DNA of 64,000 bases from Sphingopyxis sp. LC81 (GCF_000756375.1 NZ_JNFD01000035.1:223501-287500); one strand, 5' to 3'. Positions 1 through 8,784 are shown, counted from the stretch's first letter. The notes: generated by a model from the letters alone, not told the origin. Numbers and translations are program-made.

Positions 1-51
1 ACCGCGCGCTCAGGGATAGGATGTCATGCTTAGCGCCACGCTGCCGGCGGC

Positions 52-69
52 CTAGGTAGTAATACCTAG
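52..69. repeat. short inverted repeat at the end of the ubiH-like gene
   Basis: A perfect 7-base inverted repeat, CTAGGTA-GTAA-TACCTAG, overlaps the stop codon of the minus-strand flavoprotein gene. It has no T-run on either side, so it is not a classical terminator. It could be a weak 3' hairpin or a protein-binding site for whatever lies outside the window. Bases 1-51 show no recognisable gene. Confidence 0.35.
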
Positions 70-1307
70 ACCTCGGTGCCCGCGAGCAGGCGCGGCAGGT
101 CGCCCGCCTCGCCGCGCGCCTCGTCCATGAAAAAGCGCTTGAGCACCGGCATCCGCTGCACCGCGCCGAGCCCGGTGCGGCGCACCGCGGCGGCGGTGCG
201 CCCCGGAATGCCGAACAGCCGCGTCAGCCCGTCGGTCGCGAGGCTGACCATCATATTGTCGAGCCCGCGCCAGCGCTGATAGCGCGCGAGCAGCGCCGCA
301 TCGCCAAGGTCGAGCCCGAGCCGCGCGCCCTCGACGAGCACTTCGGTCAGCGCCGCAACGTCGCGGAGGCCGAGGTTGAGCCCCTGCCCCGCGATCGGAT
401 GGATGCCGTGCGCGGCATCGCCGACGAGCGCGATGCGGTCGGCGACGATCGACGCGCTGTGATGAAAGCCGAGCGGATAGGTCATGCGCGGCGCGACGAG
501 CTCCATCGCGCCGAGCACGCCGCCGGCGCGCTTCTGCAGCTCGGCAACGAAGCCGCGCTCGCCGAGCTTGGCGAAACCGGGACCGTCCTTTTCGGCGACC
601 GTCCACACGAACGCCGAACGGTGCCGCCCCTGCTCGTCGTCAACGAGCGGCAGCAGCGCGAACGGCCCCGACGGATAGAAGATTTCGTGCGCGACATTCC
701 CGTGCGGCTTTTCGTGCGCGACCGCGCCGATCATCGCGTGGTGATGGTACGACCAGTTCGCGATGCTGAATCCCGCGGCATCGCGCGTTGGCGAGCGGCG
801 GCCCTCGGCGACTATCAGCAGCGGCGCCGCGAGCTTTGTCCCGTCGGTCAGCGTCAGCGTGACGCCATGCGCATCGATCTCGCGCGATACGACCTGCGCC
901 GGCATCAGCAGCCGCACCAGCGGCGCCTCGGCGAGCGCCGCGGCAAGCACGAGGCGGAGCTGGCGATTCTCGACCATCGTGCCGAGCGGCGGATCACCCT
1001 CGGCGGTGACGAAGTCGAGTTCGCCGCCGCGGCCGCTGTCGGGGGCACCGTCGCCCACTTTAATGGCGCGGATCGGGCAGCCGTGACCGGCAAGGCGCTC
1101 CGCAATCCCCAGCACTTCGAACATCTGCCATGTCGCGCTCGCGATCGCCGAGGCGCGCCCGTCAAACCCCGGCGCGATCGTCGTGACCGGATCGGCGGGA
1201 TCGACCACCTGCACCGACAGGCCGTGATGGGCAAGGGCAAGGGCGAGCGCCTGGCCGACCAGGCCGCCACCCGAAATCAGGACATCGCTGCGCAGCGTTT
1301 CACTCAT
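66..1307 (-). CDS. UbiH/UbiF/VisC/COQ6-family FAD-dependent hydroxylase
   Basis: This 413-residue protein belongs to the flavin monooxygenase family that hydroxylates the aromatic ring during ubiquinone synthesis, at the inner face of the cytoplasmic membrane. An N-terminal FAD-binding Rossmann motif, GGGLVG, lies at residues 13-18. A DG-type motif appears as AEGRRS near 168-173. The family GD motif, GDAAH..PIAGQGLN, lies at about 297-311 and contacts the FAD ribose. Length and motif order match the family. It starts at ATG 1307 and is transcribed away from ftsK, leaving about 120 bases for two divergent promoters. Which ring position it hydroxylates cannot be told from sequence, so UbiH, UbiF and the broad-range UbiL are all possible. 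Confidence 0.88.
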   Translation of the reverse strand: MSETLRSDVLISGGGLVGQALALALAHHGLSVQVVDPADPVTTIAPGFDGRASAIASATWQMFEVLGIAERLAGHGCPIRAIKVGDGAPDSGRGGELDFVTAEGDPPLGTMVENRQLRLVLAAALAEAPLVRLLMPAQVVSREIDAHGVTLTLTDGTKLAAPLLIVAEGRRSPTRDAAGFSIANWSYHHHAMIGAVAHEKPHGNVAHEIFYPSGPFALLPLVDDEQGRHRSAFVWTVAEKDGPGFAKLGERGFVAELQKRAGGVLGAMELVAPRMTYPLGFHHSASIVADRIALVGDAAHGIHPIAGQGLNLGLRDVAALTEVLVEGARLGLDLGDAALLARYQRWRGLDNMMVSLATDGLTRLFGIPGRTAAAVRRTGLGAVQRMPVLKRFFMDEARGEAGDLPRLLAGTEV

Positions 1308-1431
1308 GCCGTTGCCCTAGCGTGCGGCAGGGCGGTTGGAAAGGCTGTGGGCGAGCGCGGGGCCGTGCTTGACGACGAGTCCGCCCCATGCGCATATCGC
1401 CGTGGTTAACTGACAGGGACCGGAAAAGAGC

Positions 1432-3747
1432 ATGGCTAGCCGCAAGGCCGCACCCGCAAAGGCCGATTGGCGCACGGTTTTCCGCCAAAGCATCGCGCGA
1501 TCGCTCGTGATCGCCGCCGCGGTGGCGCTCGGCCTGTTCACGCTCTTCCTGACCCTCGCGCTCGTCACCTATGACAGCACCGACGCGGCGCTCAACACCG
1601 CCGCGCACGGCACCGCCGCCAACTGGATGGGCGCTGCGGGCGCGTGGTTCGCCGACCTTGGCCTGTCGATCGGTGGCGCGCCGATCGTCCTGCTGCTGCC
1701 GCTGCTCGGTGTCATCGCGTGGCGGCTGTGGACGGGCGAGGCGCAGCCCTATTGGCCGCGCCAGCTTGCCTACAGCTTCATCGGCATATTGCTCGTCGGG
1801 CTCGGTGCCGAACTCTGGTCGCCGGCGACGAACGCGCCGATGCCCGCAGGTTGGGGCGGGATCATCGCGCTGCTGATCGGCGGCGCGGTCGCACCGCTGT
1901 TCGCGCAGGCGGGCGAACCCGCCGCGGCGCTGATCCGCTTTGCGACGATCCTGCTGCTCGTCGGGCTCGGCCTGTGGCTCGCGTGGCGCGCGCTGCGGCT
2001 CGAAAAGGGCTGGGCGTCGCGCTTCAAACTGCCCGCGGCCGAGGGCAGCAGCCGCATTGTCGAACCCGCGCGCGTGCCAAGCGACGAGGTGAAGGCGCCG
2101 AACCTGATGGACCGTGTCGTGCGGCCGCGCGCAGTTGCCGAGCCGAGCGATCGCGCCCCGCCCGAAATCGCCGACCCGGCGGAGCGCACCGCGCCCTCGA
2201 AACCCAAGCCGAAACCGCAGACCGAGCTGTTCACCAATTACCAGCTGCCGTCGATCGATCTGCTCGCGCCCCCGCCGCCGGGGCCGACCGGGCAGATCGA
2301 CAAGGCGGGGCTGGAACGCAACGCGCGCTTGCTCGAATCGGTGCTCGAGGATTTCCAGGTCAAGGGCGTCGTCACTGCGGTGCGCCCCGGCCCGGTGGTC
2401 ACCATGTACGAACTCGAGCCCGCGCCGGGCACGAAAGCGAGCCGCGTGTCGAACCTCGCCGACGATATCGCGCGCAACATGTCGGCGCTGTCGGCGCGTA
2501 TCGCGCCGATCCCTGGCCGCACCGTGATCGGTATCGAACTGCCGAACGCGCACCGCGAATCGGTGGTGCTGCACGAAATCATCGGCAGCGCGCTGTTTCA
2601 GGACCAGACCGGCGCGCTGCCGATCATCCTGGGGAAGAATATCAGCGGCGACGCGATGATCGCCGACCTCGCGCCGATGCCGCATCTGCTGATCGCGGGT
2701 ACGACGGGGTCGGGTAAGTCGGTCGGCCTCAACGCGATGATCCTCTCTTTGCTCTATCGCCTTGGTCCCGACCAGGTGAAGATGATCATGATCGATCCCA
2801 AGATGCTGGAACTCAGCGTCTATGACGACATTCCGCACCTGCTCGCCCCCGTCGTGACCGAGCCCAAGAAGGCGATCCGCGCGCTCAAATGGGCGGTCGA
2901 GCAGATGGAGGACCGCTACCGCATGATGTCGTCGCTGTCGGTGCGCAACCTCGCATCCTACAACGACAAGGTGCGCGGCGCGCTCGCCAAGGGCAAGTCG
3001 CTCGGGCGCCGCGTCCAGACGGGCTATGATCCCGACACCGGCCAGCCGGTCTATGAGGAAGAGACGCTCGACTATGCGCCGCTGCCGCAGATCGTCGTCG
3101 TCGTCGACGAACTCGCCGACCTGATGATGACCGCAGGCAAGGAAGTCGAATTCCTGATCCAGCGTCTCGCGCAAAAAGCGCGTGCCGCGGGCATCCACCT
3201 GATCCTCGCGACGCAGCGCCCCTCGGTCGACGTCATCACCGGCGTGATCAAGGCGAACCTGCCGACGCGCATCAGCTTCAACGTGACCTCGAAGATCGAC
3301 AGCCGCACCATCCTTGGCGAAGCGGGCGCCGAACAACTGCTCGGCAAGGGCGACATGCTCTATGTGCCGGGCGGCAAGCAGATCACGCGTATCCACGGGC
3401 CGTTCGTGTCGGATGACGAGGTGCGCGCGGTCGCCGATCACTGGAAAGGTCAGGGCCGCCCCGACTATATCGAAAGCGTCACCGAAGACCCCGAGGACGG
3501 CGGTTTCGCGATGGAAGGCGCCCCCGCGGGCGGCGACAGCGCCGAGGACCGCATGTACGCCAAGGCTTGCCAGATCGTGGTCGAAAGCCAGAAGGCCTCG
3601 ACGAGCTGGCTGCAGCGTCAACTCCGCATCGGCTACAACAGCGCGGCGCGCCTGATCGAACGGATGGAGGAGGAAGGGCTGGTGAGTCCGCCCAACCACG
3701 TCGGCCGCCGCGACGTGCTCACCGACCAGTACGGCCAGCAAAGATGA
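1432..3747 (+). CDS. ftsK: DNA translocase FtsK
   Basis: FtsK is the septal DNA pump that moves chromosome termini and activates XerCD resolution at cell division. This 771-residue copy has about four hydrophobic N-terminal segments (roughly residues 22-45, 80-100, 108-128, 150-190). A short linker, unusually brief compared with E. coli, follows. The RecA-like motor has Walker A GTTGSGKS near residue 424 and Walker B VVVVDELAD near 554. The C-terminal winged-helix gamma domain (about 690-765) carries the usual ASTSWLQRQ and NSAARLIERME motifs that read KOPS sites. It starts at ATG 1432 behind a purine-rich GGAAAAGAG. lolA follows on the same strand after about 105 bases, an arrangement common in alphaproteobacteria. 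Confidence 0.96.
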   Translation: MASRKAAPAKADWRTVFRQSIARSLVIAAAVALGLFTLFLTLALVTYDSTDAALNTAAHGTAANWMGAAGAWFADLGLSIGGAPIVLLLPLLGVIAWRLWTGEAQPYWPRQLAYSFIGILLVGLGAELWSPATNAPMPAGWGGIIALLIGGAVAPLFAQAGEPAAALIRFATILLLVGLGLWLAWRALRLEKGWASRFKLPAAEGSSRIVEPARVPSDEVKAPNLMDRVVRPRAVAEPSDRAPPEIADPAERTAPSKPKPKPQTELFTNYQLPSIDLLAPPPPGPTGQIDKAGLERNARLLESVLEDFQVKGVVTAVRPGPVVTMYELEPAPGTKASRVSNLADDIARNMSALSARIAPIPGRTVIGIELPNAHRESVVLHEIIGSALFQDQTGALPIILGKNISGDAMIADLAPMPHLLIAGTTGSGKSVGLNAMILSLLYRLGPDQVKMIMIDPKMLELSVYDDIPHLLAPVVTEPKKAIRALKWAVEQMEDRYRMMSSLSVRNLASYNDKVRGALAKGKSLGRRVQTGYDPDTGQPVYEEETLDYAPLPQIVVVVDELADLMMTAGKEVEFLIQRLAQKARAAGIHLILATQRPSVDVITGVIKANLPTRISFNVTSKIDSRTILGEAGAEQLLGKGDMLYVPGGKQITRIHGPFVSDDEVRAVADHWKGQGRPDYIESVTEDPEDGGFAMEGAPAGGDSAEDRMYAKACQIVVESQKASTSWLQRQLRIGYNSAARLIERMEEEGLVSPPNHVGRRDVLTDQYGQQR

Positions 3748-3854
3748 GGAACCATTGCTGGCCTCACGACTTGAACAGCGTCTAACGAGAGGTTCAGCGC
3801 GGGTTCAATGCCCGCCTGCGATGACCGGCCACCATGTTTGAAAATGAGAGCCAG

Positions 3855-4505
3855 ATGACCCTGAAGACGAATATGACCCGCCTTGCTGCCTGGACGCTCG
3901 CGCCGCTGGCTGCCGCCGGCCTCGCCATCGGCGCGCCCGCAATCGCCCAATCGGCGAGCGCACTGTCGTCGGTGCAGTCGCATCTCAAGTCGACCAGCTC
4001 GATGACCGCCGATTTCGTGCAGACCGATCGCAACGGCCAGCGCCTGAGCGGCAAGTTGACGCTGAAACGCCCGGGCAAGATCCGGTTCCAGTATCAGAAA
4101 GACGTGCCTTTGCTGATCGTCGGCGACGGCAGCTCGCTGACGATGATCGACTATGAGGTGAGGCAGGTGCAGCGCTGGCCGGTGAAGAATTCACCGCTCG
4201 GCGCGCTGCTCGATCCCGACCGCGACCTCACCAAATATGCCAAGGTTCTGCCGACCGGCAGCGGCGACGTGCTGAGCGTCGAGGTCAAGGATCCGAAGCG
4301 CCCCGAATATGGTACGATCACCATGGTATTCGTCCGCGACGGCTCGGCGCCCGCAGGGCTGCGCCTTCGCGGCTGGGTCGCGCTCGATTCGCAGAACAAC
4401 CGGACGCGGATCGACCTCAGCAACCAGAAATTCAACGTCGCGGTCGCCGATTCGGCGTTCAAATGGACCGACCCGCGGCCCAAGCAGCGCGGCCGCGCGG
4501 GCTGA
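3855..4505 (+). CDS. lolA: outer-membrane lipoprotein carrier protein LolA
   Basis: LolA is the periplasmic chaperone that ferries lipoproteins from the LolCDE complex to the outer membrane. The 216-residue product has a signal peptide (charged start, hydrophobic stretch, cleavage near AIA-QS at about residue 25). After it come the expected LolA features: SMTADFVQTDRNGQRLSG, a RPGKIRFQY segment and an L..D.....LTKYAKVLP region. I chose ATG 3855 because GAGAG sits just upstream and the signal peptide then has normal length. An in-frame ATG at 3834 would add seven residues. It lies directly downstream of ftsK and ends before a strong hairpin terminator. Confidence 0.9.
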   Translation: MTLKTNMTRLAAWTLAPLAAAGLAIGAPAIAQSASALSSVQSHLKSTSSMTADFVQTDRNGQRLSGKLTLKRPGKIRFQYQKDVPLLIVGDGSSLTMIDYEVRQVQRWPVKNSPLGALLDPDRDLTKYAKVLPTGSGDVLSVEVKDPKRPEYGTITMVFVRDGSAPAGLRLRGWVALDSQNNRTRIDLSNQKFNVAVADSAFKWTDPRPKQRGRAG

Positions 4506-4537
4506 CACCACGAGCTCTTTTGACGACCGATTCAGGC

Positions 4538-4573
4538 GGCGCCGGATCCCCCAACGGATTCGGCGCCGTTTTC
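4538..4573 (+). terminator. Rho-independent terminator after lolA
   Basis: A 12-base-pair stem pairs GGCGCCGGATCC with GGATTCGGCGCC (one G-U wobble) around a CCCAAC loop. GTTTTCC follows. It sits about 30 bases after the lolA stop and should end the ftsK-lolA transcript. Confidence 0.8.
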
Positions 4574-4654
4574 CGGACCAACCGTCGCCCTGCATCGACG
4601 AACTGCAAAAAACGGCTCGAAGGCGTCCATTTTCGTTCAGCTTGGCGACAGGGA

Positions 4655-4813
4655 AGACCGGCTATTCCATCTCTCGAAGGCGCCAACACGGCCCCCGGAT
4701 TTGGGTTTCCCCCTGTTGCCCCACCGGGTTGCCAGGCACCTTCATTCAAGAGCGTGACGAACGCTGACCTTGAACCCCCGTTCCACCGCCCCTGGGACGG
4801 GGGTTTAATTTAT
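4655..4813 (+). ncRNA. candidate structured small RNA upstream of xth
   Basis: The 358 bases between lolA and xth hold no convincing protein gene. After the lolA terminator the DNA folds into a long irregular rod. CTCTcGAAGGcGCC (4671-4684) can pair with GGCaCCTTCattcaAGAG (4735-4752), and CAAC/GTTG and CCCGG/CCGGG pair further in. A perfect AGCGT-GACGA-ACGCT hairpin (4751-4765) and a strong terminator (4773-4813) follow. A rod with bulges, about 150-160 nt, ending in its own terminator, is the general shape of an independent sRNA such as 6S RNA. I could not match any family consensus by eye, and the 5' end is a guess. It could instead be a leader of xth. Confidence 0.38.
4773..4813 (+). terminator. 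Rho-independent terminator upstream of xth
   Basis: AACCCCCGTTCCA pairs with TGGGACGGGGGTT over 13 base pairs (one wobble) around a CCGCCCC loop, and TTTAATTTAT follows. It lies about 50 bases before the xth start and more than 260 bases after lolA. It therefore most likely ends a separate short transcript. Confidence 0.72.
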
Positions 4814-4863
4814 CCGGTGTTTGGGACGTTGCGCCCCTCGGCGCGCGCCGATAGAGCCACCGC

Positions 4864-5658
4864 ATGACTCGCACCAGCATCGCTTCGTGGAACATCAACA
4901 GCGTTCGCGCCCGCATCGGCATCGTCGAAAAATTCCTTCGCGAAGAAGCGCCTGACGTCCTTTGCCTGCAGGAGACGAAGGTCGAATGCACGCTGTTCCC
5001 GCCCGAGATGTTCAAGCGGCTGGGCTATGAACATATCGTCACCCACGGCCAGCGCATGCACCACGGCGTCGCGATCGTCAGCAAGCTGCCGCTGACCGAC
5101 GTGCGCAAATATGACTGGCAGGCGAATGGCGAGGCGCGCCATGTCGGCGTGACGCTGCCGTCCGGCGTGCGGCTCGACAATGTCTATATTCCCGCCGGCG
5201 GCGACATTCCCGACCGCGAACTCAATCCGAAATTCGGCCAGAAACTCGATTTCTTCGGCCGCATGACCGAATGGTCGAGCGCCCTTGTCGACGCGCCAAC
5301 GGTGCTGACCGGCGATTTTAACGTCGCACCGCTCGAAAGCGACGTCTGGAACCACAAGGCGCTGCTCGACGTCGTCAGCCACACCCCGATCGAGGTCGAA
5401 ACGCTCGCACGGCTGCAGGCGGCATCGAACTGGGTCGACCTCGGGCGCCACTTCATCCCGGCGCCGGAGCGTCTCTACACCTGGTGGAGCTACCGCGCGA
5501 AGGATTGGGAAGCGTCGAACCGCGGCCGCCGCCTCGACCATATGTGGGTGACCCCCGACCTGATGCCCAAGGCGGTATCGCACCGCATCGTCCAGCCCGC
5601 GCGTAGCTGGGAACGGCCGTCGGACCATATCCCACTGATCACCGAGTTCGATTTTTGA
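4864..5658 (+). CDS. xth: exodeoxyribonuclease III
   Basis: A 264-residue exonuclease III/AP endonuclease, which cleaves DNA 5' of abasic sites and removes 3' blocks in base-excision repair. It has the endonuclease/exonuclease/phosphatase fold with every key motif: ASWNINSVRARI at the start, LQETKVE (metal-binding Glu) near residue 39, the GDFNVAP motif near 154, DHMWV near 225 and the C-terminal SDHIPL with the catalytic Asp-His pair. Start ATG 4864 gives the exact family N-terminus. Its stop codon overlaps the start of the next gene by four bases, so the two should be translationally coupled. Confidence 0.95.
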   Translation: MTRTSIASWNINSVRARIGIVEKFLREEAPDVLCLQETKVECTLFPPEMFKRLGYEHIVTHGQRMHHGVAIVSKLPLTDVRKYDWQANGEARHVGVTLPSGVRLDNVYIPAGGDIPDRELNPKFGQKLDFFGRMTEWSSALVDAPTVLTGDFNVAPLESDVWNHKALLDVVSHTPIEVETLARLQAASNWVDLGRHFIPAPERLYTWWSYRAKDWEASNRGRRLDHMWVTPDLMPKAVSHRIVQPARSWERPSDHIPLITEFDF

Positions 5659-6710
5659 GCGATGCCGGCGCCCGTCGGGCGGCGCGCGCCATCGACGCGC
5701 TGCGGCGCGGCTGGCCGTTTCGCGTCGAGGCCGCGGACGGGTCGCTCGACCTGCTAGCGGTCGAAAGCGCGCGCGATGAGGCGCTGGTCGAGTTTGGAAG
5801 CCATGACGTGCTGCTCTCGGGCGAGCGCGCGGTCACCCTCAAGCTCACCAATCAGCGCGTCGCCGCAACCCCGGGTCCGGTCCGGCTGGCGGGTGCCGGC
5901 GATACGGTCACTGCGGCGCTCGCGATTGCCGATCCGGCGCTCGACCTTGCAAACCCGCTCAAGGGGCCCTTTCGTACCATCGCGACGGGCGGGGAAGCGG
6001 CAGCGGACGCCGCGATGACCATGGCGCGTCATGCGGGGCTGCTCCCCGCTTTCTTCGTGCGCGAGGCGACTGGCGAAGCTGAGACCGAGTGCAGTGTCGA
6101 CGATGTCGCCGCGCTGCTCGACCCGGCGCGCCTCCAGATTGCCGCGCGCGCGCGGCTGCCCGTCGAGGCCAGCGAAAGCGCCGAAATCGTCGCCTTCCGT
6201 AGCCCCGAAGAAGCGTCGGACCATGTCGCGCTCGTCATTGGCAAACGCGATGGTAATCCGCCCGTCGTTCGCCTGCACAGCGAATGCCTGACCGGCGATG
6301 TCCTCGGCAGCCTCAAATGCGATTGCGGGCCGCAGCTCCACGCCGCGCTCCACGCCATGGCCGATGCGCCGTGGGGGGTGCTGCTCTACTTGCGACAGGA
6401 GGGGCGCGGCATCGGCCTCGTCAACAAGTTACGCGCCTATGCGCTGCAGGATCAGGGCTATGACACGGTCGATGCGAACCTCAGGCTCGGCTTCCCGGTC
6501 GAGGCGCGCGATTTCGCGATTGCCGGGCGGATGCTCGAACTGCTCAATATCCCGCGCATCCGGCTGATGACGAACAATCCGGAGAAGGTCGCACGACTGG
6601 AAAAGGAAGGCGTCGAAGTCGCCGAACGCATTCCGCTCGCGCTGCCGACGAACAAATATAACGAGCAATATCTGGCGACAAAGCGCGATCGCACGGGACA
6701 CCAGCTTTAG
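5655..6710 (+). CDS. ribA: GTP cyclohydrolase II with a degenerate RibB-like N-terminal domain
   Basis: The C-terminal half (about residues 155-351) is GTP cyclohydrolase II, the first riboflavin-pathway step. It shows the zinc-cysteine motif ECLTGD...KCDCG, the catalytic RQEGRGIGL and the terminal TNNPEKV/PTNKYN region. Residues 1-150 align loosely with DHBP synthase (RibB): AIDALRRGWPFRV at the front and GGEAAADAAMTMARHAGLLPA where RibB has GHTEAxVDLxxLAGLxPA. The acidic DDEDREN-type motif and the GHTEA histidine are missing, so RibB activity is probably lost. The start is TTG 5655, overlapping the xth stop as TTGA. There is no good alternative ATG before the conserved region, so coupling to xth sets its translation. 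Confidence 0.9.
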   Translation: MSDAGARRAARAIDALRRGWPFRVEAADGSLDLLAVESARDEALVEFGSHDVLLSGERAVTLKLTNQRVAATPGPVRLAGAGDTVTAALAIADPALDLANPLKGPFRTIATGGEAAADAAMTMARHAGLLPAFFVREATGEAETECSVDDVAALLDPARLQIAARARLPVEASESAEIVAFRSPEEASDHVALVIGKRDGNPPVVRLHSECLTGDVLGSLKCDCGPQLHAALHAMADAPWGVLLYLRQEGRGIGLVNKLRAYALQDQGYDTVDANLRLGFPVEARDFAIAGRMLELLNIPRIRLMTNNPEKVARLEKEGVEVAERIPLALPTNKYNEQYLATKRDRTGHQL

Positions 6711-6713
6711 AAT

Positions 6714-6849
6714 CCCTCCCCCTTGATGGGGGAGGCAGCGAGACTTGGCCATTTATGGCCCTAGTCGCAGCGGTGGGGGTGAGTTCGCAGGCGCAAACCG
6801 ACGCACGCGAACCCACCCCCACCCAACCCTCCCCCATCAAGGGGGAGGG
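6714..6849. repeat. nested inverted repeat (REP/MITE-like)
   Basis: A 22-base arm at 6714-6735 (CCCTCCCCCTTGATGGGGGAGG) is repeated as its exact reverse complement at 6828-6849. Inside it, a second pair (GGTGGGGGTGAGTTCGC against GCGAACCCACCCCCACC) nests. Each outer arm is itself partly self-complementary. The 136-base unit fills the gap between the convergent ribA and response-regulator genes and could terminate both. It looks like a dispersed intergenic repeat, but no second copy occurs in this window. Confidence 0.75.
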
Positions 6850-6856
6850 CTATTCA

Positions 6857-7663
6857 TTAATGCACGAACCGCGCGACGACGTCGCGATAGCTGCGGCTGA
6901 CCTTTACCTGCGCGCCCGATCCGAGCACGAGGAAGCATTCGCCGTTGGTGTGCGGCTTGACCTGCTTCACCTGCGACAAATTCACGATCGTCGAGCGATG
7001 CACGCGCTGGAAGTTGCGCGGGTCGAGCCGTTTTTCCAGATCCTTCATCGTCTCGCGCAGGATCAGGCTGTTGTCGGCGGTGTAGATGCACATATAGTCG
7101 CCCGCGGCGTCGATGCGTTCGATGCTGTCGACGTCGACGCGGAAAATCTGGCCGCGATCCTTGATGTTGATCATCTTTTCATAGCGATCGGCGGCGTGCG
7201 TGTCGGGGGCGACCTCGGCATCATAATCCTCGACCGCTTCGGGCGCGACTTCGGCGAGCACGGTCTTGAGGCGTTCGACCTCGGCGACGCCGCGCTTTTC
7301 GGCGAGGCGCTGGCGGACGCGGTCGAGCGCATCGGCGAGCCTTTCGGGCTCGACCGGCTTGACGAGATAATCGACCGCCTGCGCCTCGAACGCGCGGATG
7401 GCGTGATCCGAGTAAGCGGTGACGAACACCACCAGCGGCGGTTCGACTTCCATCAATCCCTGGATCACCGAAAAGCCGTCGAAACCCGGCATCTGGATGT
7501 CGAGGAAAACCAGGTCGGGCTTGTGGGTCTTGATCTTTCTGATGGCTTCGCGGCCATTTTGCGCGGTGTCGACGATTTCGACGTCCGTATGCGGTTCGAG
7601 CCGCAGTTGCAGGCCTTGGGTGGCCAATTTTTCATCATCCACCAGGATGGTTCTGATCGTCAT
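6857..7663 (-). CDS. LytTR-family response regulator
   Basis: A 268-residue cytoplasmic response regulator. The receiver domain (1-120) shows the acidic pair DD at 9-10, the phospho-acceptor D55 in FLDIQMPG, T82 and K102 in YLVKP. A linker (about 120-165) leads to a LytTR DNA-binding domain (about 165-268), recognised by IFRVDVDSIERIDAAGDY and the RVHRSTIVNL and SRSYRDVV segments. It is translated with the upstream kinase through an ATGA overlap, so it is its cognate regulator. LytTR proteins usually bind pairs of short direct repeats. The target genes are not evident here. Confidence 0.93.
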   Translation of the reverse strand: MTIRTILVDDEKLATQGLQLRLEPHTDVEIVDTAQNGREAIRKIKTHKPDLVFLDIQMPGFDGFSVIQGLMEVEPPLVVFVTAYSDHAIRAFEAQAVDYLVKPVEPERLADALDRVRQRLAEKRGVAEVERLKTVLAEVAPEAVEDYDAEVAPDTHAADRYEKMINIKDRGQIFRVDVDSIERIDAAGDYMCIYTADNSLILRETMKDLEKRLDPRNFQRVHRSTIVNLSQVKQVKPHTNGECFLVLGSGAQVKVSRSYRDVVARFVH

Positions 7664-8784
7664 GTTCTTTCGGTTCCAATCGTCATTTGCCCATCGGGCT
7701 GGAACGGAAACTCGATAACCACCGTGAAGCCGCCCTCAGTGCCCACATGGACGTCGAACCGGTGCTGGTCGCCAAAAGCCTGCGCCAGCCGGTCCCTGAT
7801 ATTGGCTAAACCCACACCGGTCGATTCCGTTGCAATGCCTGTGGTGGGGTCGGTGCGGTCGGCTGACAATCCCGCGCCGGTGTCGGACACGGTAATCCGA
7901 ACATTTTGACCGGCCAACTGTGCGGACAGCGTGATATCGGCGCCGTCCTCCTGCGGCGTCACCGCATATTTGATCGCATTTTCGATGAGCGGCTGAAGCA
8001 AAAGCGAGGGCAAACGCGCCCGCGCGACCGCCGGATCGATCGCAAAGTGCGGACGCAGCCGCTCCTCGAACCGCATTTTCTCGATTTCGAGATAGAGCTT
8101 CAGCGTCTCGATCTCCTGCGCCAGCGTCACCTGCGCGGTCGGCTCGTTCGCGAGCGTATAGCGGAGGAATGCCGACAGCCGCGACAGCATCGCGTTGGCG
8201 GGCTCGGCCTGCTTCAGGAGCACGAGGGTCGAAATGCTGTTCAGCGTGTTGAACAGGAAATGCGGGTTGAGCTGATAACGCAGCATCGCGAGCTGCGCCG
8301 ACGCCGCCTGCGCCTCGAGCCGCAGCACGCGATCATTCTGTTCCTCAAGCTGAAGGAAATAGTTGATCGCGAAATAAAGCGCCGACCAGGCCGCGAGCGA
8401 GGTCGCGTCGATATACATCGCGCCGAGGAGCAGGCTGGTGAAGCCCGCATCACTCGCCGGATTCTGGATTTGCGCGACCCACGCATCGATAAAGGCCCAG
8501 AGCGCGGTCGCGATCCCGGCAAGCCCGAAACTGACGCCCCACATCAAAAGCGGCCGCCGGTTGATCAGCGCGCGGTAACAGGCCGACAAGATCAGCGTCA
8601 GCGAAAAGCCGGTGATCGCCGAAATCGTCTGGGGAATCAGAAAGGTGAAGGCCTGGCCATTGGCAAGCCCCGACACCCCGCGCAGGCCGAGCCATGCGGC
8701 CCAGCCCAATATCTGCAGGTTCCAGAAGGCGCGGACCTTATTGTCGAAAAAGGGCCCCGGCGAGGACAGTCGGAAAAGCGGCAT
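7660..8784 (-). CDS. LytS/YehU-type sensor histidine kinase
   Basis: This 374-residue membrane kinase has four to five hydrophobic segments (about residues 22-38, 45-70, 80-104, 115-145). A short coiled stretch then leads to the His_kinase (PF06580-type) motif LNPHFLFNTLNS with the phospho-acceptor H175. The ATPase domain follows, with the N box LIENAIKYA and the G boxes DTGAGL and GVGLANIRDRL. No periplasmic sensor domain is visible, so the signal is probably sensed in or at the membrane. I chose ATG 8784. A longer frame to 8916 would overlap the HxlR-family gene and begins with a sequence unlike any kinase. It ends in an ATGA overlap with its response regulator. Confidence 0.9.
   Translation of the reverse strand: MPLFRLSSPGPFFDNKVRAFWNLQILGWAAWLGLRGVSGLANGQAFTFLIPQTISAITGFSLTLILSACYRALINRRPLLMWGVSFGLAGIATALWAFIDAWVAQIQNPASDAGFTSLLLGAMYIDATSLAAWSALYFAINYFLQLEEQNDRVLRLEAQAASAQLAMLRYQLNPHFLFNTLNSISTLVLLKQAEPANAMLSRLSAFLRYTLANEPTAQVTLAQEIETLKLYLEIEKMRFEERLRPHFAIDPAVARARLPSLLLQPLIENAIKYAVTPQEDGADITLSAQLAGQNVRITVSDTGAGLSADRTDPTTGIATESTGVGLANIRDRLAQAFGDQHRFDVHVGTEGGFTVVIEFPFQPDGQMTIGTERT

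Noticed and set aside
1300..3741. 813-codon open frame on the minus strand opposite ftsK
   Set aside because: Composition is dominated by Arg, Asp, His and Ala, typical of antisense frames in GC-rich DNA. ftsK on the plus strand is unmistakable.
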